A stretch of 64,000 bases of DNA, taken from contig NZ_BOOA01000017.1 of the NCBI RefSeq assembly GCF_016862995.1, forward strand, positions 1 through 64,000. Direction: 5' to 3'. Under the pieces are notes generated by a model. It made no database searches and was not told the DNA's origin. It was given only the letters and a program-made list of their open reading frames with translations. Shown one piece after another: positions 15,766 to 24,343 of the stretch. The position numbers and the translations under genes were made by a program. The first letter of the stretch is position 1; every line of letters begins with the position of its first letter. Source of the DNA: Acrocarpospora phusangensis. GTDB taxonomy: Bacteria; Actinomycetota; Actinomycetes; Streptosporangiales; Streptosporangiaceae.

Positions 15766-16640
15766 CCACCACCCTGCCCCGCGCCCAGCTGCCCCTGCCG
15801 GTGCGCACGCCCCCGCCCAGGAGCCGGTCGCCCCACCGGGTCAGCCGCTGGCAGATCTACCTCCCGCTCGGGCTCTACCTGCTGTTCACGCTGGTGCCCT
15901 TCTACTGGATGCTGGTCTTCGCGTTCCGCCCGCGCGGCTCGGACTCGCTGCTGCCGTGGCCGATCACGTTCGACAACTTCACCACCGTGTGGACCGGCAT
16001 GGGCTTCGGCATGTTCTTCCAGAACAGCCTGCTGGTCGGCGTGGCCTCGCTGATCTCGACCACGGTGATCGCCCTGTCCGGCGGGTACGCGCTGGCCCGC
16101 TACGACTTCCGGGGCCGCCAGTTGTTCCTGGTCGCGATGCTCTGCACCCAGTTCATCCCGGGCGCGATGATGCTGATCCCGCTGTTCGAGATCTTCCGCA
16201 CCCTCGGCCTGGTCAACTCGCTGTGGGCGCTGGTGATCGCCGAGACCGTCTTCCAGCTGCCGCTGTCACTCATCCTGATCAGCGGATTCATCAAGAACAT
16301 CCCGGTCGAGCTGGAGCAGGCGGCCTGGGTGGACGGGTGCAGCCGGCTGCGCGGCTTCTTCGCCGTCGTGCTGCCGATGCTGCGGCCCGCGCTGGTCGCG
16401 GTCGGCTCGTTCGCCTTCATCCACAGCTGGAACAACTTCCTGTTCGCGCTCATGTTCGTCAGCGAGCAGGAGAAGTTCACCCTGCCGGTCGGACTGGCGT
16501 TCACCATCGGCGAGTTCAGCGTCGACTTCGGCGCGCTGGCCGCCGGCGGCGTCGTCGCCGCCGTGCCGGTGGTGCTGGTCTTCGCCGTCATCCAGCGCTA
16601 CCTCGTGCAGGGCATGTCGGCCGGGGCGGTGAAGGGCTGA
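15762..16640 (+). CDS. ABC sugar transporter permease (MalG/UgpE type)
   Basis: Partner membrane subunit, 292 aa, six helices (IYLPLGLYLLFTLVPFYWML near the start) with the EAA-like loop ELEQAAWVDGCSRLRGFFAV. The GTG start at 15762 overlaps the stop of the first permease by four bases (GTGA). No ATP-binding subunit is encoded in the operon; many actinobacterial sugar importers borrow a shared MsiK-type ATPase. Confidence 0.9.
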   Translation: MTTTLPRAQLPLPVRTPPPRSRSPHRVSRWQIYLPLGLYLLFTLVPFYWMLVFAFRPRGSDSLLPWPITFDNFTTVWTGMGFGMFFQNSLLVGVASLISTTVIALSGGYALARYDFRGRQLFLVAMLCTQFIPGAMMLIPLFEIFRTLGLVNSLWALVIAETVFQLPLSLILISGFIKNIPVELEQAAWVDGCSRLRGFFAVVLPMLRPALVAVGSFAFIHSWNNFLFALMFVSEQEKFTLPVGLAFTIGEFSVDFGALAAGGVVAAVPVVLVFAVIQRYLVQGMSAGAVKG

Positions 16641-17530
16641 TGCGCGTCCTGGTCACCGGCAGCGCCGGCAGGTTCGGCCGCAGCGTGGTCGTCGCCCTGG
16701 CCCAGGCCGGGCATGAGGTGATCGGCATCGACACCGCGCCGGGCACCCCGGCGGAGGCGGCGGTCACGCTCCCCGCCGACCTGACCGACCTGGGCGAGGC
16801 GTTCGGCGTCATGAGCCGGTTCCGGCCCGACGCCGTCGTGCACCTGGCGGCGGTGGCGACGCCGTTCAGCCGTACCGACGGGCTGACGTTCCGGGTCAAC
16901 AGCCAGCTGGCGTTCAACGTCTGCGAGGCCGCGACCGCGCTGGGCGTCTCCCGGATCGTGGTGGCGAGCAGCCCGACCGTGATCGGGTACGGCGCCCCCG
17001 GCGGATGGACTCCCGCCTACCTGCCCATCGACGAGGCGCACCCGGTCGCGCCGTGGAACGCCTACAGCGTCTCCAAGCTGGTCGCGGAGCAGGTGATGGC
17101 CACGTTCGCGCGGGCCCACCCGGACCTGCGGCTGGCCGCCGTACGGCCGTGCTTCGTGGTGGCGCCGGAGGAGTGGGAGGGCATGCCCACCCAGTCCGGG
17201 CACACCATTAGGGAACGGCTGGAACGGCCCGGCATCGCCGGGGTGTCGCTGTTCAACTACGTGGACGCGCGGGACGCCTCCGACCTGCTGCTGACCCTGA
17301 TCGAGCGGCTCTACGAGCTGCCCAGCGGCGAGGTGTTCTTCGCCGGGGCCGCCGACGCGCTGGCCAGGCACCCGCTGGCGGAGCTGCTGCCGTCCGTCAT
17401 CCCGGCCACGGCCGGGCACGCCTCCGTGCTGACCGGCACCTCGCCCGCGTTCTCCTCGGCCAAGGCCGAACGTCTGCTCGGCTGGCAGGCCAAGCGCAGC
17501 TGGCGTACCGAACTGGGAGACCTCACATGA
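16640..17530 (+). CDS. NAD-dependent epimerase/dehydratase-family SDR, candidate uronate dehydrogenase
   Basis: Extended short-chain dehydrogenase, 296 aa. The NAD loop is TGSAGRFG (6-13), the active site pair is Tyr142-Lys146 (YSVSK), and VASSPTVIGYG resembles the ASS-x-T-x-GY segment of uronate dehydrogenases. Such an enzyme would oxidise D-galacturonate to galactaro-lactone. Its start overlaps the permease stop (TGATG) and its stop overlaps the next gene (ATGA). The next two genes act on the expected products, which is the main support. A generic sugar epimerase remains possible. Confidence 0.6.
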   Translation: MRVLVTGSAGRFGRSVVVALAQAGHEVIGIDTAPGTPAEAAVTLPADLTDLGEAFGVMSRFRPDAVVHLAAVATPFSRTDGLTFRVNSQLAFNVCEAATALGVSRIVVASSPTVIGYGAPGGWTPAYLPIDEAHPVAPWNAYSVSKLVAEQVMATFARAHPDLRLAAVRPCFVVAPEEWEGMPTQSGHTIRERLERPGIAGVSLFNYVDARDASDLLLTLIERLYELPSGEVFFAGAADALARHPLAELLPSVIPATAGHASVLTGTSPAFSSAKAERLLGWQAKRSWRTELGDLT

Positions 17531-18393
17531 ACCTCACCGGCGTCCTGTTCTTCCCCGTGACCCCGTTCGACCCGCACGGCAGGCTGGCCGGCGACGTGCT
17601 CGCCGAGCACATCGCGGCCGGCATGCGCCACGGCCCCGGCGGGGTGTTCGTGGCCTGCGGCACCGGCGAGTTCACCGCGCTGTCGGAGGCCGAGCACGCC
17701 CAGGCCGTCAGGGTGGCGACCGGCACCGTGGCCGGTCGCGCGCCGGTGGTGGCCGGGGCGGGCGGTCCGCTCGGGGCCGCGCTCGGCCAGGCCCGCGCCG
17801 CCCTGGACGCGGGCGCGGACGGCCTCCTGCTGATGCCGCCCTACCTGGCCAAAGGCCCGCGCGGCGGCTACCTCGCCTACGTCCGCGCGGTCGCCTCCGT
17901 CGGCCTGCCCGTCATCGTGTACGCCCGCGACTCGGTCGTCCTGGACCCCGAGGACGTCCTGGAACTCGCCGAGATCCCCGGCGTGGTCGGCCTGAAGGAC
18001 GGCGTCGGCGACATCGACCGCATCCAGCGCATCGTGCTCGCCCTGGCCGGCCGCCCGGACTTCACCTTCTTCAACGGCCTGCCGACGGCCGAGCTGACCA
18101 TCCCCGCCTACCGGGCCATCGGCGTCACCCTCTACTCCTCCGCCGTCTTCGCGTTCGCCCCCGAGATCGCCCTGGCCTTCCGCTCCGGCCACGACCGCCT
18201 CCTCACCGACTTCTACGCCCCCCTCGTACGGCTCCGCGGCCGCGTCCCCGGCTACGCCGTCTCCCTGGTCAAGGCGGGGGTGCGCCTGCGCGGCCTGGAC
18301 GTCGGCCCGGTACGCCCGCCGCTGACCGACCTGTCCCCCGACCACCTCGACGAGCTCGACGGGCTCATCAAGACCGGGCTCAGCCTGTTATGA
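17527..18393 (+). CDS. DHDPS-family lyase, probable 5-dehydro-4-deoxyglucarate dehydratase
   Basis: Would convert 5-keto-4-deoxyglucarate to 2-oxoglutarate semialdehyde plus CO2 and water. 288 aa class I aldolase-fold barrel: GTGEFTALS near residue 45, the tyrosine in VYARDSV (Tyr132) that matches the YNRDN motif of KdgD proteins, and the Schiff-base Lys157 in GLKDGVGD. ATG 17527 overlaps the SDR stop (ATGA). The VYARD and LKDG motifs favour KdgD over DapA; a true dapA is present elsewhere in the window. Confidence 0.78.
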   Translation: MNLTGVLFFPVTPFDPHGRLAGDVLAEHIAAGMRHGPGGVFVACGTGEFTALSEAEHAQAVRVATGTVAGRAPVVAGAGGPLGAALGQARAALDAGADGLLLMPPYLAKGPRGGYLAYVRAVASVGLPVIVYARDSVVLDPEDVLELAEIPGVVGLKDGVGDIDRIQRIVLALAGRPDFTFFNGLPTAELTIPAYRAIGVTLYSSAVFAFAPEIALAFRSGHDRLLTDFYAPLVRLRGRVPGYAVSLVKAGVRLRGLDVGPVRPPLTDLSPDHLDELDGLIKTGLSLL

Positions 18394-19448
18394 CCGTCAC
18401 CGGGCTGCGCACCGAACTGCACCGGGCGGAGTTGCCCCGCCCGTGGGGCCCCGACGTGCCCGCCAACCACGTGGTGGCCTGCGAGCTGACCCTGGCCGAC
18501 GGCAGCGTGGGCACCGGCTTCTCCTGGACGCCCAAGATCGGCGCGACGGCGGCGCGGGCCCTGCTCGACGGCGAGATCGCCGACCTGGTCGCCGGCCTGC
18601 CCGCCCATCCCGAACTCGTCTGGGACCACCTCTGGTCCTCGCTCCGGGAAGCGGGCGGCGGCGGGCTGACCACGATCGCGCTGGCCGCGGTGGACATCGC
18701 GCTGTGGGACCTGCGGGCGCTGCGGGCCGGGCTCGGCCTGGCCGACCTGCTCGGCCGCCGCCGCGACACCGTCCCCGTGTACGGCAGCGGCGTCAACCGC
18801 CACTACACCCTCCCCGAACTCCTCCGGCAGGCCGCGCGCTGGACCGGCTACCCGGCCGTGAAGATCAAGGTCGGCCGCGACGACGACGTCGAACGCGTGG
18901 CGGCCGTACGCCAGGCCATCGGCCCCGGCACGCTCCTGATGGTCGACGCCAACCAGCGCTGGAACCTCCCCCAGGCCCGCCGCGCCATCGCCGCCCTGGA
19001 ACCGTACGGGCTGCACTGGGTGGAGGAGCCGCTGCCCGCCGACGACATCGACGGCCTGGCCCGGCTGCGCGGCCTGGTCGACGTGCCGATCGCGGTCGGC
19101 GAGAGCAACTACACCGTCTACGAGTTCCGCGACCTGCTCGCGGCGGGCGCGTGCGACATCGTGCAGCCCAACGTGGTCAGGGTCGGCGGCATCACCCCGC
19201 TGCTGCGCATCGCCGAACTCGCCCGCGCCTACAGCGTGCCCACCTATCCGCATCTGCTGCCCGAGCTGTCGGGGCAGCTCGCGCTGGCGCTCCCGCTGCC
19301 GTGCATGGTCGAGGACGTCGAGGACGCCTCCTTCACCGCGCTCGGGCTGCTGGCCGCCTCGCCCGTCGAGCTCGGGCCCGGCGGGCTCAAGGCACGCGAC
19401 CACCTGGGCCATGGGATCCGCTTCCAACCGATCGGAGGCCACCGATGA
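18390..19448 (+). CDS. Enolase-superfamily sugar-acid enzyme, candidate galactarolactone cycloisomerase or dehydratase
   Basis: Mandelate racemase/muconate lactonizing subgroup, 352 aa. Active-site residues are readable: the KxK pair Lys158/Lys160 (VKIKVG), metal ligands Asp186 (VDANQRW), Glu212 (EEPL) and Glu238 (GESNY), and a histidine at 288 (YPHLL). In the oxidative galacturonate route this fold supplies galactarolactone cycloisomerase, which makes the KdgD substrate directly. The operon order SDR, lyase, enolase, coupled by ATGA overlaps, fits that. Substrate is inferred; galactarate or another acid-sugar dehydratase is the alternative. Confidence 0.72.
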   Translation: MTVTGLRTELHRAELPRPWGPDVPANHVVACELTLADGSVGTGFSWTPKIGATAARALLDGEIADLVAGLPAHPELVWDHLWSSLREAGGGGLTTIALAAVDIALWDLRALRAGLGLADLLGRRRDTVPVYGSGVNRHYTLPELLRQAARWTGYPAVKIKVGRDDDVERVAAVRQAIGPGTLLMVDANQRWNLPQARRAIAALEPYGLHWVEEPLPADDIDGLARLRGLVDVPIAVGESNYTVYEFRDLLAAGACDIVQPNVVRVGGITPLLRIAELARAYSVPTYPHLLPELSGQLALALPLPCMVEDVEDASFTALGLLAASPVELGPGGLKARDHLGHGIRFQPIGGHR

Positions 19449-21478
19449 ACGGCACGGCTCGACATGAGACCCCGGCGCCGCTGCTGACCCGCGCGCCCGT
19501 GCCGGTCGTGCTGGCCGGCGCGTACGGGCACGGGTGGTGGCACCTGGACAACCTGCGCAGGCTCACCGAGGCCGGGATCGTCCGGCTGGCGGGGGTGTGC
19601 GACGTACGGCCGGTCGAGCCGGAGCGGCTGCGCGGGCTGGGACGGCCGGAGCAGTCCGGCGACCTCGGCAGGCTCATCGAGCGGACCGGCGCGCGCGTCA
19701 CCGTGCTGGTGACGCCCATCCATACCCACGCCGACCTGGCCGTGCGGGCGCTGGAGGCGGGGTCGCACCTGCTGCTGGAGAAGCCGCCCGCGGCCACGTT
19801 CGCCGGTTTCCAGCGCATCGCGGCGGCGGCGGCCAGGACCGGGCTGGGATGCCAGGTGGGGTTCCAGAGCCTCGGGTCCGCGGCGATCCCGGCCATCCGG
19901 CAGCTGATCGCCGACGGAGTCGTGGGGCGGGTGAAGGGCATCGGGGTGGCCGGAGCGTGGGAGCGCGACACCGCGTACTTCACCCGCTCCGCCTGGGCCG
20001 GGCGGCGGCGGGCGGGTGGGGTCGAGGTGATGGACGGGGCGCTGACCAACCCGTTCGCGCACGCCGTGGCGACCGCGCTGGCCGTCGCCGGGCGCGGCTC
20101 CGCCGACGAGGTGACCGGCGTGGACGTGGAGCTCTACCACGCCAACGCCATCGAGGCCGACGACACCTCCTGCCTGCGCGTCCGGCTCGCGGACGGGCCG
20201 CCGATCACGGTGGCGGTGAGCCTCACGGCGTCGCGGCGGCACGAGCCGTACGTGATCGTGCACGGCACCGAGGGGCGGATCACGCTCACCTACACGCTGG
20301 ACCGGGTGCGGGTGGAGCGGGTCTGCCGGGAGGTGACCACGGTGGCGTACGCCCGTACCGACCTGCTGGAGAACCTGGTCGCGCACGTCACGGACGGGGA
20401 GCCGCTGCTGGTGCCGCTGGCGGGCACGGGCGCGTTCATGCGGGTGCTGGAGGCGATCCGGCTGGCGCCGGACCCGGTGGCGATCCCCGACGAGCACCAG
20501 GAGATCGACCGGGACGAGCACGGAACCGCCGTACGGCGGGTGCTGCCGGGGATCGCCAACCTGACCGCGCGCAGCGCCGAGCATCTGTCCCTCTACTCCG
20601 AGCTGGACGTGCCGTGGGCCGCCCCGCGGACGGTGCTGCGGGTGGGCGACCGGCCGGTGGCCGAGTACAGCTGGCGGCCCGAGCTCGCGGCCACGCTGTC
20701 GCCCCGGCCGTACCTGCATCCGGTGCGCACGCTGGGCGGGGTCACGGTGACCGAGCTGAACCCGGCCGACCACGTGCACCACCTGGGAGTGTCGGTCGCG
20801 ATCGCGGACGTGGGCGGGCGCAACTTCTGGGGCGGCCGCACGTACGTCCGGGACGTCGGGCCGACCTGGCTGGACGACCACGGCGTGCAGCGGCACGTGA
20901 CGTTCACCCGCAGGGACGACCACGGGTTCACCGAGGTGCTGCGCTGGGCCGGTCCGGACGGCGTGGACATCCTGGAGGAGCAGCGCACGGTGACGGCCGT
21001 GCCGCTGGCCGGGTGCTGGGCGCTGGACTTCCGGTTCACGCTGAGCGACCTGACCGGCGAACGGCTGCTGGTCCAGAGCTCGGCCACCAAGGGCAGGGCC
21101 GGCGCGGGCTACGGCGGCTTCTTCTGGCGCGCGCCCGGCTCCTCGACCGGCCGGGACTGTTTCGTCCAGGACGGCGGCGAGCCGCACGGCAGCCGCTCGC
21201 CCTGGCTGGCCCTGTCCGGCAGCGCGCCGGAGGGCGACTGGACGCTGCTCTTCGTCCAGGACGAGGACCCGGGGGACGCCTGGTTCGCCCGGGTCGAGGA
21301 GTACCCGGGCGTGGGTCCCGCCCTGGCCTGGGACCGGCCGCTGGTGGTGGAGCGCACGCTCACCCGGCGGGTCGTCACGGTGGTGGCGGACGGGCGGCTG
21401 ACCCGTGGCCAGGCCGAGGCGCTCGCCCTCAGAACGTCGGGGGGAAATCCAACGAGAAAGGCATCCGATCATGGCTAG
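19445..21478 (+). CDS. Gfo/Idh/MocA oxidoreductase fused to a DUF6807 (PmoA-like) domain
   Basis: 677 aa with two parts. Residues about 1-370 are a Gfo/Idh/MocA NAD(P) oxidoreductase: Rossmann start VVLAGAYGHGWW and the EKPPA motif (112-116) with the catalytic-site lysine. Residues about 395-665 look like DUF6807, marked by HVHHLGVSVAIADVGGRNFWG and RVEEYPGVGPALAWDRPL. I see no stop or shift between them, so it is one polypeptide. ATG 19445 overlaps the enolase stop (ATGA) and its stop overlaps the binding-protein start by 8 nt. The reaction is unknown; position suggests processing of an imported uronide. Confidence 0.82.
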   Translation: MNGTARHETPAPLLTRAPVPVVLAGAYGHGWWHLDNLRRLTEAGIVRLAGVCDVRPVEPERLRGLGRPEQSGDLGRLIERTGARVTVLVTPIHTHADLAVRALEAGSHLLLEKPPAATFAGFQRIAAAAARTGLGCQVGFQSLGSAAIPAIRQLIADGVVGRVKGIGVAGAWERDTAYFTRSAWAGRRRAGGVEVMDGALTNPFAHAVATALAVAGRGSADEVTGVDVELYHANAIEADDTSCLRVRLADGPPITVAVSLTASRRHEPYVIVHGTEGRITLTYTLDRVRVERVCREVTTVAYARTDLLENLVAHVTDGEPLLVPLAGTGAFMRVLEAIRLAPDPVAIPDEHQEIDRDEHGTAVRRVLPGIANLTARSAEHLSLYSELDVPWAAPRTVLRVGDRPVAEYSWRPELAATLSPRPYLHPVRTLGGVTVTELNPADHVHHLGVSVAIADVGGRNFWGGRTYVRDVGPTWLDDHGVQRHVTFTRRDDHGFTEVLRWAGPDGVDILEEQRTVTAVPLAGCWALDFRFTLSDLTGERLLVQSSATKGRAGAGYGGFFWRAPGSSTGRDCFVQDGGEPHGSRSPWLALSGSAPEGDWTLLFVQDEDPGDAWFARVEEYPGVGPALAWDRPLVVERTLTRRVVTVVADGRLTRGQAEALALRTSGGNPTRKASDHG

Positions 21479-22787
21479 ACGCCTGTTCATCTCCGCGATC
21501 GTCGCAGTGACCGCAGTGAGCACACTGTCCGCGTGCGGCGGCGAGGCGACGACCCCTTCCGGCGACGCCAAAACGAAGATCACCTTCTGGGACGACAACG
21601 GCGGCCCGGCCCGCACCCCGGTGTGGGAGCACATCATCGCCGAGTTCGAGAAGGCCAACCCCACCGTCGACGTGCAGTACGTCGGCATCCCCATCGCCCA
21701 GGCCCAGCAGAAGTACGACACCGCCATCGCCGGCGGCGGCCTGCCCGACGTGGGCGGCGTCTCCACCGCGATGCTGGGCAACATGGTGGCCCGCAAGGCC
21801 CTGGACGCGGTGGACGACCGCATCGCCGGCGGCGGCCTGAACGGCAAGCTCAACGAGCAGGTCGTCAACACCGTGAAGGCCACCGTGCCGGACGGCAAGA
21901 CGTACATGGTGCCGCTGTCGACCAACATGGGCGTGTTCTGGTACCGCACCGACTGGCTCAAGGAAGCCGGGCTGGAGCCCCCGCAGACCTGGGACGCGTT
22001 CTTCAGCACCGTGGAGAAGCTCACCGACAAGGACCAGAACCGCAACGGCTTCACCATCCGCGGCGCGGCCGGCTCCATCGCCCAGATGCTCGAAGTCGTG
22101 TACGGCCAGTCCGGCATCACCGAGATCTTCGACGCCGCCGGCAAGTCCACCGTGAACGACCCGAAGAACGTGGCCGCGCTGGAACGCCTGGTCAAGCTCT
22201 ACAAGGCGCACACGCCCACCGCCGACGTGACCAACGACTACCCCAAGATGGTCGCCCAGTTCGACGGCGGCAGCATCGGGATCATGCAGCACAACCTGGG
22301 CTCCTACAACGACCACGTGAACACCCTCGGCGCGGACAAGGTGGCGGCCCTGCCGGTGCCCCGCCCGGCGGAGGGCGCGGGCCGGGTCGTGCTGTCCAAC
22401 CCGGTCGCCGGGATCGGCGTCTTCTCCAGCGGCAAGAACAAGGACCTCGCGTTCAAGTTCGCCGAGTTCGCCGCGTCCAAGGAGATGGACAGCTACTGGG
22501 CCGACAAGACCGGCGTGCTGCCGGCCAACACCGAGGTCAACGGCGAGGCGTGGATCGGCGAGCGGCAGCACATCTCGGCCGCCGTGGAAGTCCTCAACGA
22601 CCCCGCGACCAAGATCGTTCAGATGCCGTACTACCTGCCGGAGTTCAACGCGATCACCAAGACCGACGCGGAGCCGGTCTTCCAGAAGGTCCTGCTCGGG
22701 GAGGCGCCGGCGAGCCAGCTGCTCGACCAGATCGCGAACGCGCTGACCGAGGCGCAGGCCGGCTGGAAGCAGCGCAACGGCGGGTGA
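21471..22787 (+). CDS. ABC transporter solute-binding lipoprotein
   Basis: Membrane-anchored sugar receptor, 438 aa. The signal ends in a lipobox (LSAC, Cys22); the mature part is a family-1 extracellular binding protein (KITFWDDNGGPARTPVWEHI, LPDVGGVST, NMGVFWYRTDWLKEAGL). ATG 21471 is 9 nt after GAAAGG and lies within the last codons of the fusion gene. Unusually it is the last gene of the operon, after the enzymes, instead of leading the permeases. A strong hairpin follows. The ligand is probably galacturonate or oligogalacturonides. Confidence 0.92.
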   Translation: MARRLFISAIVAVTAVSTLSACGGEATTPSGDAKTKITFWDDNGGPARTPVWEHIIAEFEKANPTVDVQYVGIPIAQAQQKYDTAIAGGGLPDVGGVSTAMLGNMVARKALDAVDDRIAGGGLNGKLNEQVVNTVKATVPDGKTYMVPLSTNMGVFWYRTDWLKEAGLEPPQTWDAFFSTVEKLTDKDQNRNGFTIRGAAGSIAQMLEVVYGQSGITEIFDAAGKSTVNDPKNVAALERLVKLYKAHTPTADVTNDYPKMVAQFDGGSIGIMQHNLGSYNDHVNTLGADKVAALPVPRPAEGAGRVVLSNPVAGIGVFSSGKNKDLAFKFAEFAASKEMDSYWADKTGVLPANTEVNGEAWIGERQHISAAVEVLNDPATKIVQMPYYLPEFNAITKTDAEPVFQKVLLGEAPASQLLDQIANALTEAQAGWKQRNGG

Positions 22788-22814
22788 CTACGCATCCGTG
22801 AACATCCCTGACCA

Positions 22815-22855
22815 CCGCGCGTCTCCCGCCCCCTGACCTGGCGGGAGCCGCGCGG
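22815..22855 (+). terminator. Strong hairpin between the ABC operon and the second pectate lyase
   Basis: CCGCGCG-T-CTCCCGCC pairs with GGCGGGAG-C-CGCGCGG (one mismatch) around a 9-base loop. It closes the operon or attenuates read-through into the lyase gene 28 nt further on. Confidence 0.8.
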
Positions 22856-22883
22856 ACCCCCTTTCGTGAGGAGTTCCCGACCC

Positions 22884-24158
22884 ATGCGCAAAACCGCTCT
22901 GGCGACGGCCTTACTGGCCGTCTCCTGCCTCCTGACCGCCCCCGCCGCCGCCGTGGACCTCGGCCGCCAGACGCTCCCCGCCGGTGACGGCTGGGGCTCC
23001 GAAGGCGCCGGTACGACGGGCGGGTCGGCCGCCACGACCATCCACCAGGTCTCCACTCGGTCCCAGTTCGTGACCGCCCTGGCCGCCCCCGGCCCGAAGA
23101 TCATCTACGTGAAGGGCGTCGTCGACGGCAACACCGACGACGCCGGCCGGAAGCTGACCTGCGCCTCGTACGCGAGGAACGGCTACACCCTGGCCGGATA
23201 CCTGGCCGCCTACGACCCCGCCACCTGGGGCACCGCCGACCCGTCCGGCCCGATGGAGGACGCCAGGGCCGCCTCCGCCGCCGCGCAGACCGCGCACATC
23301 AAGCGCAAGGTCGGCGCGAACACCACCATCGTCGGGCTGCCCGGCGCCGTCCTGCGCGGGTTCAACCTGCACGTGGACAAGGTCGACAACGTCATCATCA
23401 GGAACATCACCTTCGAGGACGCGTACGACTGCTTCCCGCAGTGGGACCCGACCGACGGCGCGACCGGCAACTGGAACTCGCTGTACGACAACATCTCGGT
23501 GACCGGGTCCACGCACGTGTGGGCCGACCACAACACCTTCACCGACGGGAGGAACCCGGACTCGGCGCAGCCGGTGTACTTCGGGCGGCCGTACCAGGTG
23601 CACGACGGACAGCTGGACATCACCAACGGGTCCGACTTCGTGACCGTCTCGTGGAACGTCTTCCGCGGGCACGACAAGACCATGCTGATCGGGTCCACCA
23701 ACAACCCGGCGCAGGACCTGGGCAAGCTCAGGGTCACCGTGCACCACAACGCGTTCGACACCACGCTGCAGCGGCTGCCGCGGGTGCGCTTCGGGCAGGT
23801 GCACGTCTACAACAACTACTACGAGATCCCGGACGCGGAGGACTTCGTCTACGCGCTCGGGGTGGGCGTGCAGTCGCAGATCTTCGCCGAGAACAACTTC
23901 TTCCGGCTGGGCCGGGCGGTCGATCCGGCCACGCTGCTCTACAACTGGGGCGGGACGGCGCTGACGACCCGCGGCGACGTGCTGCGGGTCGGCGGCAAGG
24001 TCACGCCCATCGACCTGGTGGCCGTGTACAACGCCAAGAACGACCCGGACTTCCTGCCGGACGCGGGCTGGACGCCGACCCTGCACACGGCCGTCGAACC
24101 GGCTGAGGACGTGCGGCGTTCGGTGTCCCGGCACGCGGGCGCGGGCGAAGTCTCCTGA
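22884..24158 (+). CDS. Secreted pectate lyase (PL1), single domain
   Basis: Extracellular pectin-cutting enzyme, 424 aa. Signal peptide about 1-23 (ending APAAA), then a PL1 beta-helix with VWADHNTFTD (212-221) and RLPRVRFG (297-304), the latter with the catalytic arginine. Start ATG 22884 has GTGAGGAG upstream. It lacks the lectin domain of the lyase at 1536 and has a longer N1T3-type loop (about residues 88-145), so the two are different PL1 subtypes. No match to the 17-bp operator was found before it; it may be driven by read-through from the ABC operon. Confidence 0.92.
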   Translation: MRKTALATALLAVSCLLTAPAAAVDLGRQTLPAGDGWGSEGAGTTGGSAATTIHQVSTRSQFVTALAAPGPKIIYVKGVVDGNTDDAGRKLTCASYARNGYTLAGYLAAYDPATWGTADPSGPMEDARAASAAAQTAHIKRKVGANTTIVGLPGAVLRGFNLHVDKVDNVIIRNITFEDAYDCFPQWDPTDGATGNWNSLYDNISVTGSTHVWADHNTFTDGRNPDSAQPVYFGRPYQVHDGQLDITNGSDFVTVSWNVFRGHDKTMLIGSTNNPAQDLGKLRVTVHHNAFDTTLQRLPRVRFGQVHVYNNYYEIPDAEDFVYALGVGVQSQIFAENNFFRLGRAVDPATLLYNWGGTALTTRGDVLRVGGKVTPIDLVAVYNAKNDPDFLPDAGWTPTLHTAVEPAEDVRRSVSRHAGAGEVS

Positions 24159-24248
24159 CGCGCAGGCCTCCTGACGCGCAGGCCTCCTGACACGCAGGGC
24201 TCCTGACACGCAAGGTTCCGGACACGCAGGGCTCCGGACGCGCGGGCA
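24153..24248. repeat. Six tandem 16-bp repeats starting at the pectate lyase stop codon
   Basis: Consensus TCCTGACRCGCAGGSC, six contiguous units of exactly 16 bp (24153, 24169, 24185, 24201, 24217, 24233) that decay toward the last two. The lyase TGA is inside unit one, so TGA or GGA recurs in each unit. Confidence 0.9.
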
Positions 24249-24266
24249 CTTGCACCGGCGCTGACC

Positions 24267-24295
24267 GCGCCGGGCCGGCGTGACCGGCCCGGCGC
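24267..24295. terminator. Bidirectional terminator between pectate lyase and aldehyde dehydrogenase
   Basis: A perfect 12-bp stem GCGCCGGGCCGG/CCGGCCCGGCGC with loop CGTGA in the convergent gap. Confidence 0.85.
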
Positions 24296-24343
24296 CTCAC
24301 TCTTCCGCGCGCGACCGGGCTCCCACGGCCGCGCGCGGATCCC

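Noticed and set aside
17527-18393. Second dapA copy
   Set aside because: The VYARD and LKDG motifs and the operon with SDR and enolase enzymes fit a KdgD-type dehydratase better; the true dapA is at 33543.
24153-24248. Regular short repeats considered as a CRISPR array
   Set aside because: Units are contiguous 16-mers with no unique spacers and no cas genes nearby.
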